From Anniella stebbinsi (Eukaryota; Chordata; Lepidosauria; Squamata; Anniellidae), in the NCBI GenBank assembly GCA_029215795.1, contig JARDYH010000006.1:22335501-22399500 (forward strand): a DNA stretch of 64,000 nucleotides. The letters are read 5' to 3'. The position numbers and the translations under genes are program-made. Shown piece by piece: positions 46,551-58,144 of this stretch. The stretch's first letter is position 1; each line of letters starts with the position of its first letter. The notes beneath the pieces were generated by a model. That model saw only the letters and a program-made list of their open reading frames with translations, searched no databases and had not been told where the DNA came from.

Positions 46551-46613
46551 ACTGCTCTAAACATTCAGTCTGGAAGTGGAGAGCCAAATGTCATAGAGAT
46601 CACTTACCTATGA
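46206..46613 (+). CDS. SMIM33: SMIM33, small integral membrane protein 33
   Basis: The 135-residue frame starts at ATG 46206, just downstream of an acceptor (tttttatttgtcacag ending at 46176), so a 5' non-coding exon probably lies upstream. Residues 34-55 form one membrane span (ISIIVAIFVFLAIIIIVTV), followed by HYGPQL, then DNGIHLTEWKKLG, and the C-terminus IEITYL. Remembered human SMIM33 has VIVAVFVLLAVCIIVAV, HFGPRL, DGGIYLIHWRVLG and IDEVTCL in the same order and with similar length. Ten Ala residues at 106-115 come from a pure GCT repeat absent from the human protein. No signal peptide is seen; topology and function are unknown. It is divergent from ECSCR and convergent with STING1. Confidence 0.9.
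46520..46549 (+). repeat. (GCT)10 trinucleotide repeat in SMIM33
   Basis: Ten uninterrupted GCT codons encoding poly-Ala; likely length-polymorphic. Confidence 0.95.
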
Positions 46614-46924
46614 AAAACTCTGGAGAGCTCACTGTTTCCTGGTGTCCCACAGGGGGTTTCTCCTGACGTGATTGGTGCTTTTGTGAAAGCCCTGGTTGGT
46701 CTCTGGTACACAGAGCAGAGTCAGGCAATTGATAGAGCCACTCTCAGGCACTGTCCCACACTCTAGTTTGGACAACAGCTGAAGTGCAGAAAAACTCAGA
46801 ATACACATATGGGCAAGAGTACATTTTAGGGCCTACTCTGTAGCAGTGATGAAGAAAAAAAAAAGCTTCTCCACTACCATTGTGCCCATGCAATACAAGG
46901 TAGCCATTTACACATCACCTTCAG
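46614..46924 (+). other. Probable SMIM33 3' UTR
   Basis: Non-repetitive sequence after the TGA; no AATAAA seen before the L2 copy. Confidence 0.4.
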
Positions 46925-47612
46925 CTGATACGCCAGCTGCGCCCCTTCCTAGAGTTGGAAGACCTAAAGATGGTAGTGCACGCGCTGGTAACTTTGAAGC
47001 TCAACTTCTGCAATGCGCTGTACATAGGGCTACCTCTATGCCTAGTCCGGAAACTTCAACTTGTTCAAAATATGGCAGCTAGGTTGGTCACCGGTACATC
47101 TAGGGGTGACCATATTACGCCAGCTTTAAAATTGCTCCACTGGCTGCCAATTAGTTTCCGGGCGAAGGATAAAGTGTTGGTTATTACCTTTAAAGCCCTA
47201 CATGGTTTGGGTCCAGGTTACCTGCAGGATCGCCTTCTCCCATACAATCCACCCCGCACGCTCAGGTCCTCTGGGAAGAACTTATTGCAGTCGGCCAAGA
47301 CTAGGCTGACAACCGTACCCAGAGGACCTTCTCTTCTGCCGCTCCCAGACTGTGGAATGACCTGCCGGAGGAGACTCGTCAACTTAACAGTCTTTTAGAA
47401 TTTAAGAAAGGTATAAAGACTGTTCTCTTCCGGCAGGCATATCCAGTGGAATTTTAGAATGTTTTAAGGATGTTTTTAGGATGTTTTAGGATTTTTTATG
47501 CAGTTTTAATAATATGTGTCATGTTTTAATCAGTTTTATGTAGTTTATCATGTTGTTGTTCCCCGCCTCGATCCAGACGGAGAGGCGGGTAAGAAATAAA
47601 TTGTTGTTGTTG
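46925..47612 (+). mobile_element. L2 LINE 3' part, plus orientation
   Basis: Encodes the L2 RT C-terminus: VVHALVTLKLNFCNALYIGL, RKLQLVQNMAARLVTG and LKLLHWLPISFRAK. A non-coding tail with ccccgcctcgatccagacgg follows, ending in aataaattgttgttgttg. One frameshift near 47320. Confidence 0.88.
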
Positions 47613-49009
47613 ATCACCCCACCCCAAAAAGAGGACAACAGAGGGCACGGATTCACATACAATTTCCATGTGCTAATTTATATGTTTAGATGCAAATTTA
47701 GAAATAATGGCTATAACTTTAATAGAAATACAATATAGCTCACTTTAATGGGAAAGACTGTGACCGGATGCCCTGTGTGGTGTGCCTGCTCTGTCTGCTC
47801 TCCAGGAGACAGTTGATGATGGCCAACCTCTAGGCTCCTCCTGTTCTTCATTCTCATGGCTCTTTATCTTTAAACTGGACTTGGACCGGACAGATCTTTA
47901 AACAGAGGAAACCTTCAAGAGAGGGCTGTCCTCTGACAGTCCTTCAAACAGAGGACTATCCTCTGTCAAGTAGGACACACAGCCATCCTAATTCAACTCC
48001 AAGTCATCCAGTGGTTAGAGATCTTCTCCATGTGCATTCCCAAGATGGACTACCAGAGTCTTTGGTTAGCCTGGTGAGACTTATTGATCAAGCATTTCAC
48101 AGATAACATCACTCATCCATCATTTGCAGCACAGATATGTAACATTCTGTAAGCTTACAGTGTGCTTAGAAAGGTGTGGCCTACCACCTGTATAGTCAAA
48201 CTTTGCCCATCATAGCTGATAACATCTATTTGAGCTGAGTGAATGCTGGGTCTGTTAGGTGGTTAGCTGGGTGATCCCAGCTTCTTTAAAAGGGGCAGCT
48301 GTGAGACCACTCTTTAATAAATCCTTCCTGGACATGAGTCTGTTTCAATCTTTTTCATCTGATCTGGATGAACAGGTGCCTAGAGTTTGTAGTAAGCTAG
48401 AGGCTGGTAAATAAACTGTGGGTCAATTCAGACAGCATGGATGTTCTTTGGTAATGGGCCAAGATGACCATGGAGTTGGTATTTAGACTATTTTGCATGG
48501 GGTTGCAGTCCCGCCGAAGAATCAGATTTGCAATCTTGGGTATTTGTTTGGAAACTTCAATTAGTACAGAATATAGCTGGTGATGTATTAATTGGGGTTT
48601 GTAGATTTGATCATATTTTGCCATTTTTTGTTCTCTTTTTATATTGGTACTTGGTTCTTGTTCTGTTTGTGGAATTATATTTCATTGCTTCAATAGATTA
48701 CTTTTAGTTATATTGTTAGCTATCTTTGAGACCTATCTCATACAGAAAAGTGAGAAATAATGTGATCCAAATGAGGATCCTAAACAGTTGTCTGAAAGTG
48801 TGTGCGTGTGTCAGTCGGAAATTTCTCTTTCTTTTTGTTCAGTAGCCACAATCATAATGAAAATATGTTTATGTAAAGCATAAACATATTGAACAGTTGG
48901 CTGTTCACTGTCGACTGACACATGCTGCTGTGCTTTTTGAATTTGGCATAATGTACATTTCAATAACCAATAAAATATTTCCACAGCCAGTAAAATGATG
49001 TTTTAAAAA
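47613..49009. other. Intergenic, no gene; one short hairpin
   Basis: Contains a direct pair of motifs (gtcctctgacagtccttcaa / atcctctgtcaagtagg, about 47925-47975) and a perfect 12-bp-arm hairpin AATATGTTTATG/CATAAACATATT at 48862-48890. No exon identified. Confidence 0.45.
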
Positions 49010-49215
49010 TATTATTACATTTATATCCTGCTTTTTTCCCTCTTGCAAGAAAACCAAGGCGTCTCACGTGGTCCTCCTCCTCTCCATTTTATTCTCACAA
49101 TAAGGCTGTGAGGTAGGTTAGGCTGGAAGTTACTGACCAGGCCCAAATCACCTGTGAGCTTCATGGCTGAGTAGGGACTGGAACCTGAATTGATCTTCAT
49201 GTCATAGATTGATAT
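49010..49215. repeat. Common squamate interspersed repeat
   Basis: ttatatcctgc ... attctcacaataaggctgtgaggtaggttaggctg ... cacctgtgagcttcatggctgagtaggga is a very abundant reptile repeat, probably an L2/CR1-type 3' end or a SINE. Confidence 0.6.
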
Positions 49216-49356
49216 AGTATATTAGCTTTCCAATATACATAATAGTCTAACCAGAGGTATCTAGAAACATGCTTATTACGGCTTCCCAAACAGAACCAGC
49301 TTCACAACTATTGAAGAACATAGCCTTGTGAATGTTGGGATCTTTGAGGAAATGAC

Positions 49357-49385
49357 TGGGGTGGGGTGGGGTGGGGTGGGGTGGG
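49357..49385 (+). repeat. (GGGGT)n, potential G-quadruplex
   Basis: Five consecutive GGGGT units give at least four G4 runs with single-base loops on the plus strand. Confidence 0.9.
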
Positions 49386-49959
49386 ATTTTCCTTGTTTTG
49401 CCTTGCTTTTCCATCTCTCCCCCCACCCATTTATGTTCTGATGTTCTCTCTCTAGTTGTTTATGTATTAGCCCATTTCTTCTGCGTTGATGTTGCTGACA
49501 GATTGTCACAACTCACTGTTTTCTGTGTTGTCTTGTGGTGTTTTCTCCCAGATTGGATTATATATAATATATAATAAAACACAACCCAGGCGCAAAACCA
49601 CCCTGTGCATATGTGGATAGGCAATGTGCTAATAAAGCTTATCAGAAATACTGTGCCTTTATATCAAATACTCCATTCTCCAGGAACTGCAAACCTTTCA
49701 GGAGCTACAAGGACGAAGGCGTTGCAGTTGTTGTTTCTACTGCTGTTTTAATAATGTGCCTGGATAGTTGAGTTAATGCGGGTGGGGGGATGGGGTACCT
49801 CTTGGAGGGTGTTTCTAGGTTGGGTATATACAGCAGTTAGGTTTATATAAGGCAGGAGAGGGATTCATCAACATTTTCTAGCCATTCCCCCAGTGGGAAC
49901 AATCCTCTCGAGTAGCTGGTGTTGCATTTGAATGCCACATCATTCATATTTTAATCCAT
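49386..49959. other. Intergenic, nothing recognised
   Basis: No exon, element or repeat could be supported in this stretch. Confidence 0.45.
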
Positions 49960-50440
49960 GATTTAATCACAGATGATGGGGCTGTTCTGGTTTGTATCAC
50001 TGGGATTTGGGTGTAGTAGGTGGAAGGAGTTAATCTGTCTTCATGGCTCTAGGTTGGCGCCACCTCCTTCCTCAACTCTGCACTTCCTCTCTCCCAGGCT
50101 TCAGGTAATCCCAACGCTGAGGAGAGAACATGGGGTTTTTGGGCCGTTATCCAGGTCCCAGAGTCACCCCACCCTTTTCCTGGTTGAAGATGACCAATTG
50201 TTGGTTGCCTTCACCAGGATCCACCTCCGGATTGGCCCCGGAGCGACATTAATGGCAGAAGCACCTTGTCGACTGTGCTCCCCTTGAAAAACTTGGGGCA
50301 AACCCTGACTTTTTCAAAACGCATAATTGTGGGGAAGCCCTGCGGTGACTGCAAACCTGCGCCTGCATCGCCTAACTGATGGGATGCAGATCCACAGCCA
50401 CTGTGGGGGGTTTCCTTGTGTGTAGACAGCTACCTGCCTG
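49960..50440. repeat. Dispersed non-autonomous element D, copy 3
   Basis: Shares with 32270-33290 the motifs cttcaggtaatcccaacgctgaggag, ggtttttggg..gttatccagg, accctgactttttc and cctgcatcg. Confidence 0.45.
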
Positions 50441-50651
50441 GGTATTTAGTACAGCATCAGCTGGAGGATTGGGGAGTGGGAGTCACTCTCAACTATCTTC
50501 ATCTCTAGGCCTCTGGCCTAGGCAATATTAATCTGCAGCATTTGTACACTGTATTGGGCTTTCAGGATAGGTTGTTGATGCTGTTCGTATACATCCCACC
50601 CTCACCACCCTGCAGCCTCCCTGCCTGAGCTGATAGAGGTAGTCTTATTAT

Positions 50652-51713
50652 TAGGGATGTGCACGGACCCGCCGGATCGGATCGGGACCTGGATCGGGAC
50701 CTCCAATTTTGTCATGGATCGGTTCGGACAAAATCGGAGGCCCCCCGGACCGGATCGAGTCCGATCCCGATCCAAAAATCGTAAATTTTTGGATCGGCCG
50801 CCATTTTTTCCCCCATAGACTTGCATTGCAATGCAAGTCTATGAGGAAAAAATGGCGGCGGTGGGTGAGGGGGGGCCTAACTCCCTCCCCCCCAGGGCCG
50901 TCCACTGTGGACGGCCCCGGCAGGTAAGCCCCCTCCCCCGCGCTCCCTACACCCCCTGGGGCCGTCCGCTTCCATCTGCTGGCGCCCGCGGGCGCCCGTG
51001 GATAGAAGCGGACGGCTCCGGGGGGGGGGTAAGCCCCCTTCCCCGCCACTGCTTACCTGTTAGGGCCGTTCGCTCCCATCCGGCGCCGGCGGCTACCGCC
51101 AGCCGGTTTTGCGGCTTGCTCTAGAGTAGCGCGCCGGGTGATCACCCGGTGCGCCACCCTGGAGCAGGCCGCGGAGCCCGCTGGTAGTAGCCGCCAGCGC
51201 CGGACGGGAGCGGACGGGCCGGAAAGGTAAGGGCCCCCCTCCTCCCCTCCGCGCGCCCCCTGCTTACCTTCCTGGCCCGTCCGCTCCCGTCTGGCGCCGG
51301 CGGCTACTACCAGTGGGCTCCGCGGCCTGCTCTAGAGTAGCGCGCCGGGTGATGACATCACCTGGCGCGCCACCCTGGAGTAGGCCGCAGAGCCCGCTGG
51401 TAGTAGCCGCCGGCGCCGGACGGGAGCGGACGGGCCGGGAAGGTAAGGGCCCCCCTCCTCCCGCCCCCTCCTCCCCCCCCGCTGTCCACTTTCATCGGCG
51501 GGCGCCTGCTGGCGCCCGCCAATGGAAGCAGCGGTGGGCGCCAGTGGGCGCCCGCCGATCCGCCGATCCGCCGAACCGGTTCAGAGCCTTTTCGGACCGG
51601 TTCGGATTGGATCGGCCGATCCAGCTGTCGGATCGGAAATCGGATAATTTATCCGATTTCCCACTGGACCGGACTCAGATCGTGGACCGGGTCCGATCCA
51701 GTGCACATCCCTA
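50652..51713. mobile_element. hAT-like palindromic element, copy 3, perfect 8-bp TSD
   Basis: Termini TAGGGATGTGCAC and GTGCACATCCCTA; flanks CTTATTAT on both sides (50644-50651, 51714-51721). It contains a perfect palindrome around atagacttgcattgcaatgcaagtctat (about 50815-50845). Two copies of a GC-rich hairpin centred on gggtgatcaccc (51137) and ggtgatgacatcacc (51349) also occur. Repeated arm borders ggtaag / cttacc occur at 50921, 51018, 51052, 51225, 51264 and 51441. GC content is far above the surroundings. Confidence 0.94.
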
Positions 51714-51721
51714 CTTATTAT

Positions 51722-54700
51722 TATGTAATTCTTATTTATTATTTTAATAGACCGCCCAATAGCCCAAGTTTTCTGGGCGGTTTACAAAGAGTAAAAGACA
51801 GAACATTAAAAATAAATATACAAAATTTTAAACCATGAAAACTTAAAAAATAGCTAACATTTAAAACAATTTGAAACTCCCAGCCAGGCCAAAAATTCAG
51901 TTAAAAACTCAACATAAGCTGTTAAATGCCTGAGAGAAAAGGAAAGTCTTCACCTGACACCAAAAAGATAATGTTGGCGCCAGGAGGGCCTCATCGGGGA
52001 GATCGTTCCATAATTGGGGGGCCACCAAAGAAATGACCCTCTCCCTTGTTGCCATCCTTCGAGCTTCCCTCAGAGTAGGCACCCAGAGGAGGACCTTGGA
52101 TATTGAGTGTAGTGTACGGGTAGGTTTGTGTCAGGAGAGGCGTTCCAAGCCGTGTAAAGCTTTATAGGTTAAAACCAGCACCTTGAATCAGGCTCAGAAA
52201 AGCACAAGCAGCCAATGCAAGTGGGCCAGAGTCGGTCTTATACGTTCAAATCTTCTGGTCCCTGTTACCAATATGGCCGCTGCATTTTACACAAGCTGCA
52301 GCTTCTGAACTGTCTTCAAAGGCAGCCCCACATAGAGCACATTGCAGTAATCTAACTTGGAGGTTACCAGAGCATAGACAACTGAAGTCAGGTTATCGCT
52401 GTCCAGATAGGGGCATAGCTGGGCCACCAATTGAAGTTGGTAGACGGCACTCTGTGCCACCGAGGCCATCTGAGCCTCAAGTAACAGAGATGGTTCTAGG
52501 AGAACCTCCAAGCTACAAACCTACTCCTTAAGGGGGAGTTCAACACATACAGAACAGGTTTAACACCCTTCATCTGGTCAGCAGAACCACCCACTAACAG
52601 CATCTCAGTCTTGTCAGGATTGAGTTTCAATTTATTAGCGCTCATCCAGTCCATTGTCACAGCTAAGCACTGTTCAGCACATCCACAGCCTCACCTGATG
52701 AAGATGAGAAGTACAGCTTCGTGTCATCAGCGTACTGATTACAACACACTCCAAAACTCCAGATGACCGCATCCAACGGTTTCATGTAGATGTTGAACAG
52801 TATGTGGGACAAGACTGACCCCTGCGGAACCCCATACTGGAGAACCGACGGGGCCGAGCAATGTCCCCCAAGCACCACCTTCTGGAGCCGGCCCACCAAG
52901 TAGAAGTGGAACCACTGCAATGCAGTGCCTCCCACTCCCAACTCAGACAGTCATCCCAGAAGGATACCATGGTCGATGGTATCGAAAACCGCTGAGAGAT
53001 CAAGGAGAATCAACAGGCATAGGTCATCATACAGGGTGACCAAGACAGTTTTCATGCCAAAACCAGGTCTGAAACCCAACTGAAATGGATCCAGATAATC
53101 AGTCTCATCCAAGAGTGTCTGGAGCTGGCCCACTATCACCTGCTCAAGGGCCTTGCCCAGGAATGGAACAGTTGCCACCGGCCTATAGTTATTAAGATTT
53201 TCATGAAGACTTTCTTCAGGAGTGGTCTCACTACTGCCTCTTTCAGGCAGCCTGGGACCACTTCGTCTTGCAGACAGGCATTAATCACTTCCCTGGCCCA
53301 GCCAGCTGTTCCATCCCTGCTAGCTTTTATTAGCCAAGGGGGCAAGGATCCAATACAGAGGTGGCTGCACGAACCTGTCCAAGCACGTCCTTGAGCTGTA
53401 CCAACTGAAACTCATCCAAGAAAACAGGACAAGCCTGTGCTCTGGATACCTCACTTGATTCACCTGCTATAACACTGGAGTCTATGTCCTGGTGGATACC
53501 AAAGATTTTGTCCTGGAAGTGCCTAGCAAATACATTACAGCAGGCCTCAGATGGTTCTACCATGTCCTTGGGGCCAGCATGTAAAAGCCCCCAGACAACT
53601 CTGAAAAGCTCCACTGGGCAGCAGGTTGATGATTTAATAGTGGCAGCAAAGTATTGTTTTTTTGCTGCCCTCACTGCACCTGAATACAGCCTACCATAGG
53701 CACTTACCAGTGTTTGATTGCATCCACTGGGAGTTTGTCTCCATCTGCACTCAAGCCATCTCCTATTTTGTTTCACCACTCTCAGCTTTGGAGCATACCA
53801 TGGAGCCGTTCGAGCTCTACACAGGAGAGGGCGCTCAGGAGCAATCATGTCAACTGCCCGGGTCATTTCTGCATTCCACAGATCAACCAGGGTTTCGACA
53901 GGAGCGCCAGCCCTATCAGCCAGAAAACTCCCCAGAGCCCTCTGGAAACCATCTGGATCCATTAGCCTCTGGGGGCGGACCGTCTTAATGGGTCCCCCAC
54001 CCTTGCAGAGGGGAAAAGCCACAGTAAGTCTAAACCTCAGCAGGTGGTGATCTGACCATGACAACGGGGTTGATGTAAAGTCCCCCACTTTCAGATCCCC
54101 ATCTCCATGTCCAGTTGAAAAAACCAGGTCTAGAGTGTGCCCTGCTACATGTGGTGGGCCAGTGCACGTTGGGACAGTCCCATGGTTGTCATGGAAACCA
54201 TGAAATCCTGAACCATCCCAGATAAAGTGACCTTGGCATGAATGTTGACATCCCCCAGAACCAACAGTCTGGGGGACCTCAACAGTGCACCCGAGACCAC
54301 CTCTTGTCAGCTCACCTAGGGAGTCTGTTGAGCAGCGGGATGAGCAGTACACCAACAGAATTCCTGATCTGTCCCATTGGCCCAACACAAGGTGCAAACA
54401 CTCCAGACCAGTAGTCACATGGACAGGGAGCCCACAGCGGGGGATGGAGTTCCTATAGATCACAGCGACCCCCCTCCCCGGCCCTCAAGTCTGCCCTGAT
54501 GTTGAACCAAGTACCCCGGTGGGTACAGTTGGGACAGACTAACTCCTCTCTGCTCCACCCAGGTCTCAGTAATGCAAGCCAGATTGGCAACCTCATCCAT
54601 TATTAAATCATGGATGAAGGGGATCTTATTTTGCACCAATCTGACATTTAAAAGCAGCATCTGGAGACCCGAGGGCTGACTGATAGGGCAACCAACAAAC

Positions 54701-55170
54701 CTGTGGGTGGGGGATCGGATCAAGACACAGGTGTTAACTGTCTGGGCTGTGTTCCCCTTAACTGGCCAGTCCTCCTCACAATGCCATATCTCTCTCTACC
54801 CATCACTACACTGATTGGGGTCCCTCAGATCCCCCCAATTAGCCCTCTGTCCTCCCTCCCAGGCACATAACTCAAGCCAGGAAAAGCAGGTAAGTAGCAG
54901 CAGCTGACACCCCTCGTACTCCTCCTTCCCCCCAGGTAATAGGCCTCCTTCTCCTGCAGTAGGTGGCTCTTCCAGGCCACCTCAGCCAGCCAGCTTATAT
55001 ATCCCTCCAAGGTCTGTCAGGCAGAAGTCCTCAGAGAAGAGCAATGCTGCTGGTGGTGGTGATGCTGGTGGTGGTGGCGGCAGCAGCAGTGACAGCAGCA
55101 AAGAAGCAGGCAGGCTGGGCAATTTCCTCCCCAGGCAATAAGCCTCCCTCTCCTGCAGGTGGTCACTCTT
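51722..55170 (-). mobile_element. Near-full-length L2 LINE, endonuclease plus reverse transcriptase
   Basis: Read on minus from about 54750: endonuclease pieces LLLNVRLVQNKIPFIHDLI, ACITETWV and WSDHHLLRFRLTVAF. Then AAKKQYFAATI, and the RT with VPFLGKALEQVIVGQL, LLILLDLSAVFDTIDHGILL, YGVPQGSVLSHILFNIYMK, YADDTKLYF and SKLDYCNVLYVGLPL. The frame is broken into at least six pieces by indels. The 3' UTR ends in gggcggtctattaaaataataaat. The 5' UTR (about 54800-55170) has two related monomers (ggtaataggcctccttctcctgcag near 54935 and ggcaataagcctccctctcctgcag near 55133), like promoter repeats. Confidence 0.92.
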
Positions 55171-55370
55171 GAACTTGATGTTGAGGACTCCCAGTATTAT
55201 CATTGTAGGGGACTGCAACAGCTATGCTACAACCACCTTATCTTGGGTGGTTCAGGTTTATTCCTTTGTCTTGGTCAGATCATGACTATGAAATTTAGGC
55301 TGTCAGTGGATTTACCTTTCTGCAAGGGTGGAGAATCTTCCCATGTTTACTTTAAAAACATTTGTGGAAT
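55171..55370 (+). mobile_element. L2 endonuclease-region fragment, opposite orientation
   Basis: The plus strand encodes LKLDVEDSQYYHCRG, MTMKFRLSVDLPFCKGG and related pieces matching L2 (FRLTVAFPLCKGG in the neighbour). It abuts the 5' end of the minus-strand copy. Confidence 0.65.
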
Positions 55371-55392
55371 TGCTAATTACAGTAGTATCTAG

Positions 55393-56360
55393 TAGGGATG
55401 TGTATCATATCAGTCCGATGTCCGATAACGAACCAATAAGTTCGTTATCGGACACCTGATTACCAATAACTATAATTTCCTCAGGTGGCCCTATCTGATC
55501 TGATATCCATATGTCCGATAACTACTGGATATATCAGATATTTGGACCTCCATTTCAGGTGTTTTCCCCATAGGCTTGCATGGGGAAAAGAAAGCTTTCC
55601 GCCAAAACACTGGGACGGCACTCCTTCCTTCCCTCCCCCCACTCGCGCTCCTTACCTGCCGCCACCTACGCTGCTGCCTACATTGCTGCCTCTGCCTTGT
55701 ACTAGTGTTAAACAGGCTTTTTGGCCTGTTTCTCTGAACAGACAAGCGCCAAGTGATGTTGTCATCACTCGGTGCTTCTCTGTACAGAGGAACAGGCTGA
55801 AAGGCCTGTTTAACAGTAGTATAGGGCAGCGGCGGCGGTGGCGGTGGCGGCCGCAGGTAAGGAGTGTGAGTGGGGGAGGGAAGGGAGGGAGGGATCCCCC
55901 CTTACCTGCGGCCTTCCCCGCCGACGCTGATGCCCCGGACTACTATTAAAGAGGCTTTCCAGCCTGTTCTTCAGTACAACTACACACCGAGTGATGACAT
56001 CATCACTCGGCGCATAGCTGTACTGAGGAACAGGCCGAAAACCCTGTTTCACAGTACCAAGCGGGCGATAATGCTGGATGGCGGTAGTGGCGGCGGCGGG
56101 GGGCAAGGAGCACGAGTGGGGGAGGGAGCGCGAGTGGGGGGAGGGAGTGCTGGCCCAGTGTTTATCCCCATAGACTTGCATTGGGGGAAAACCTATGGGG
56201 AAAACATCGTAATCAGATCGGAACTTCCGATATTTATCGGATATCGGATCCAATCAAATCTGGGTACCCCCCTCCCCCCGATATGATCAGATCTGAATTT
56301 TTTTATATCGGAATTTCTGATAACGATGCGATAAAATAATTTCGGTCTTGCACATCCCTA
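55393..56360. mobile_element. hAT-like palindromic element, copy 4 (CCGATA subfamily)
   Basis: Termini TAGGGATGTGTA and TTGCACATCCCTA; flanks GTATCTAG (55385-55392) and GTATCTGG (56361-56368), 7 of 8. The outer parts repeat atcggatat/gttatcgga instead of ggatcc. The interior has two hairpins centred on gtgatgttgtcatcac (55755) and gtgatgacatcatcac (55992), with arms ggcctgtt/aacaggc. Arm borders are cttacctg (55651), gcaggtaag (55853) and cttacctg (55901). Confidence 0.9.
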
Positions 56361-56380
56361 GTATCTGGTTCAGTCCACAA

Positions 56381-56416
<36 letters not shown>

Positions 56417-56423
56417 TGTGTGT
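56381..56423. repeat. (CT)n(GT)n microsatellite
   Basis: A CT run directly joined to a GT run just right of the hAT-like copy 4. Confidence 0.96.
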
Positions 56424-56779
56424 TTAATTAAAATATAGCACCCAGGGAAAGAGAAAAGTGTCCCCCCACCTTCCTTCCCAGAAAGTTCTGGTTCAAATGG
56501 CAGCTTTCTGCATCTGCTTTGGGTTAAACCCTTAAAGAAAACATTCATGCAACCAAGTGTCACATATAGCTTTGCTATACCTGACTGCCATATCCCAGGA
56601 CAATATGCTTTTGTTCATCTTGATTTTTGAAAGACTTCAGAACACAAGTTGAATTGCAATCTAAAACTGTATTGATTTATAGACAATTTGAAGATTAAAT
56701 GTGGCTGCATAGTACAGAGTGGTTGAAAAAGTTGGTTTCAGTCATTTATTTTTCTTATAAGAAACTAGGTCATAATCTG

Positions 56780-57300
56780 GCCCAGTATAAAAGATTCTCG
56801 AAACATCAATCAAGCTAAATTTGATAAGCCTGAAGTGCAAATCCCACCATCGTTTGTTCCTTAGCAGTAGGTGTACTCCTATCCAGCAAAGGATCTAAAA
56901 TCTCATTAAAATCCCTGCCCACAATCAAATAGTCATAAGCAATGTCAACCAGTTAGCTAAAATATTCATGAAACATAACTCATACACATTAATCATAGCA
57001 ACTATTTTATCCATGTATTTCTTAACCAGAATAAAAAAGCAACCATGAGGATCAATGATCACCCATTGAACTGGAAGAGAAAGTTGCTTATGTATTAAAA
57101 TCATAACTCTTTAAGCCCTGTTGAAATATCTGTTACATAAATGTCATCAACCCAATCTTTTCTCAACGAATGTTCATCTACAGACATCAAATGGGTTTCT
57201 TGTAAAACATCAGAGTTAAGCTCTTTTAGCTTAGAAAGTGCCCTCTTCTACTTATTTAAATTCTACAACCCCTTGACATTAAGGTCTGCAAGCCCAAGAA
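56780..57300 (-). mobile_element. Degraded L1 endonuclease region
   Basis: On the minus strand, fragments LNVKGL, KLKELNSDVLQETHL and related pieces match the start of L1 ORF2 as seen at 26040-25900. Many stops; no ends defined. The segment 57301-58079 shows nothing else. Confidence 0.6.
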
Positions 57301-58079
57301 ATCACACTCAAAAAAGAAAAAGAAAAAAACGTATTGTTTGCCCCTCTGCTCAAACAGATCTTACCAATTTTGCAGACGTTACCTACATTGAAATCTTACA
57401 ACATATAAATCATTATGATACATTTCAATCTGAAAATGTCAAAACAATTCAAGCTAATATTTCTTATGTTAAACCTTACAAAACTTTTAAAATTAGAAAA
57501 AATACCCCAATAATAAAAAACAAATAACCCAAATAGTGCCAACATCTCTCACCAACCCCTCATAAAATATGATCAAAATATTATAAAAGAAAACAAAAAA
57601 TTAAAGAGAACTTTTTGCCTTCCAGTAAAAGGACAGTAAAGTAATCCTCTCATCCTGCCCCCACTTTTTCAATACATACACAAATCTAAAAAGAAAGAAA
57701 GACGAATAGATATTTTGGAAAATATTTTATCTGCCTGTATGTATATTAAATGCATATAACCTATATTGAGTAAATATAGAAAGTATATAAAAGCACATAA
57801 AGGTACATAAAGGAAAATCAAGGGAGAAAGAAAAAAGTCAGAGAAGAAAGGCTCTGAAGTGGAATAAAGCATGGCATAAACATGAGCTACCAACTGAAAA
57901 CTGTCTAAAGGCCAAGTTTAACATCTTAAGGAACAACACCAGAGGCAGAAACCTATGATTTTGGCAAGGTTGGTGGCATTCCTGAGTCTTTCTTTGCTTT
58001 CAGTGTAGTCATGACCAAACTTTCCTCCAAAATAAAGAAGCAGATGACGTGTGAATAAAAAACAGAAACTGCAACAGAG

Positions 58080-58144
58080 AGCCTATCTACACTACTGCTT
58101 TAAAACGGTTTATAACAGTTTTAAAGCAGTAGTGTAGATAGGCT
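58080..58144. mobile_element. 65-bp perfect-palindrome MITE
   Basis: 27-bp arms, perfectly complementary (agcctatctacactactgc ... ), with an 11-base loop; flanked by CAGAG (58075-58079, 58145-58149). It lies just downstream of the STING1 stop codon, perhaps in its 3' UTR. Confidence 0.85.
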
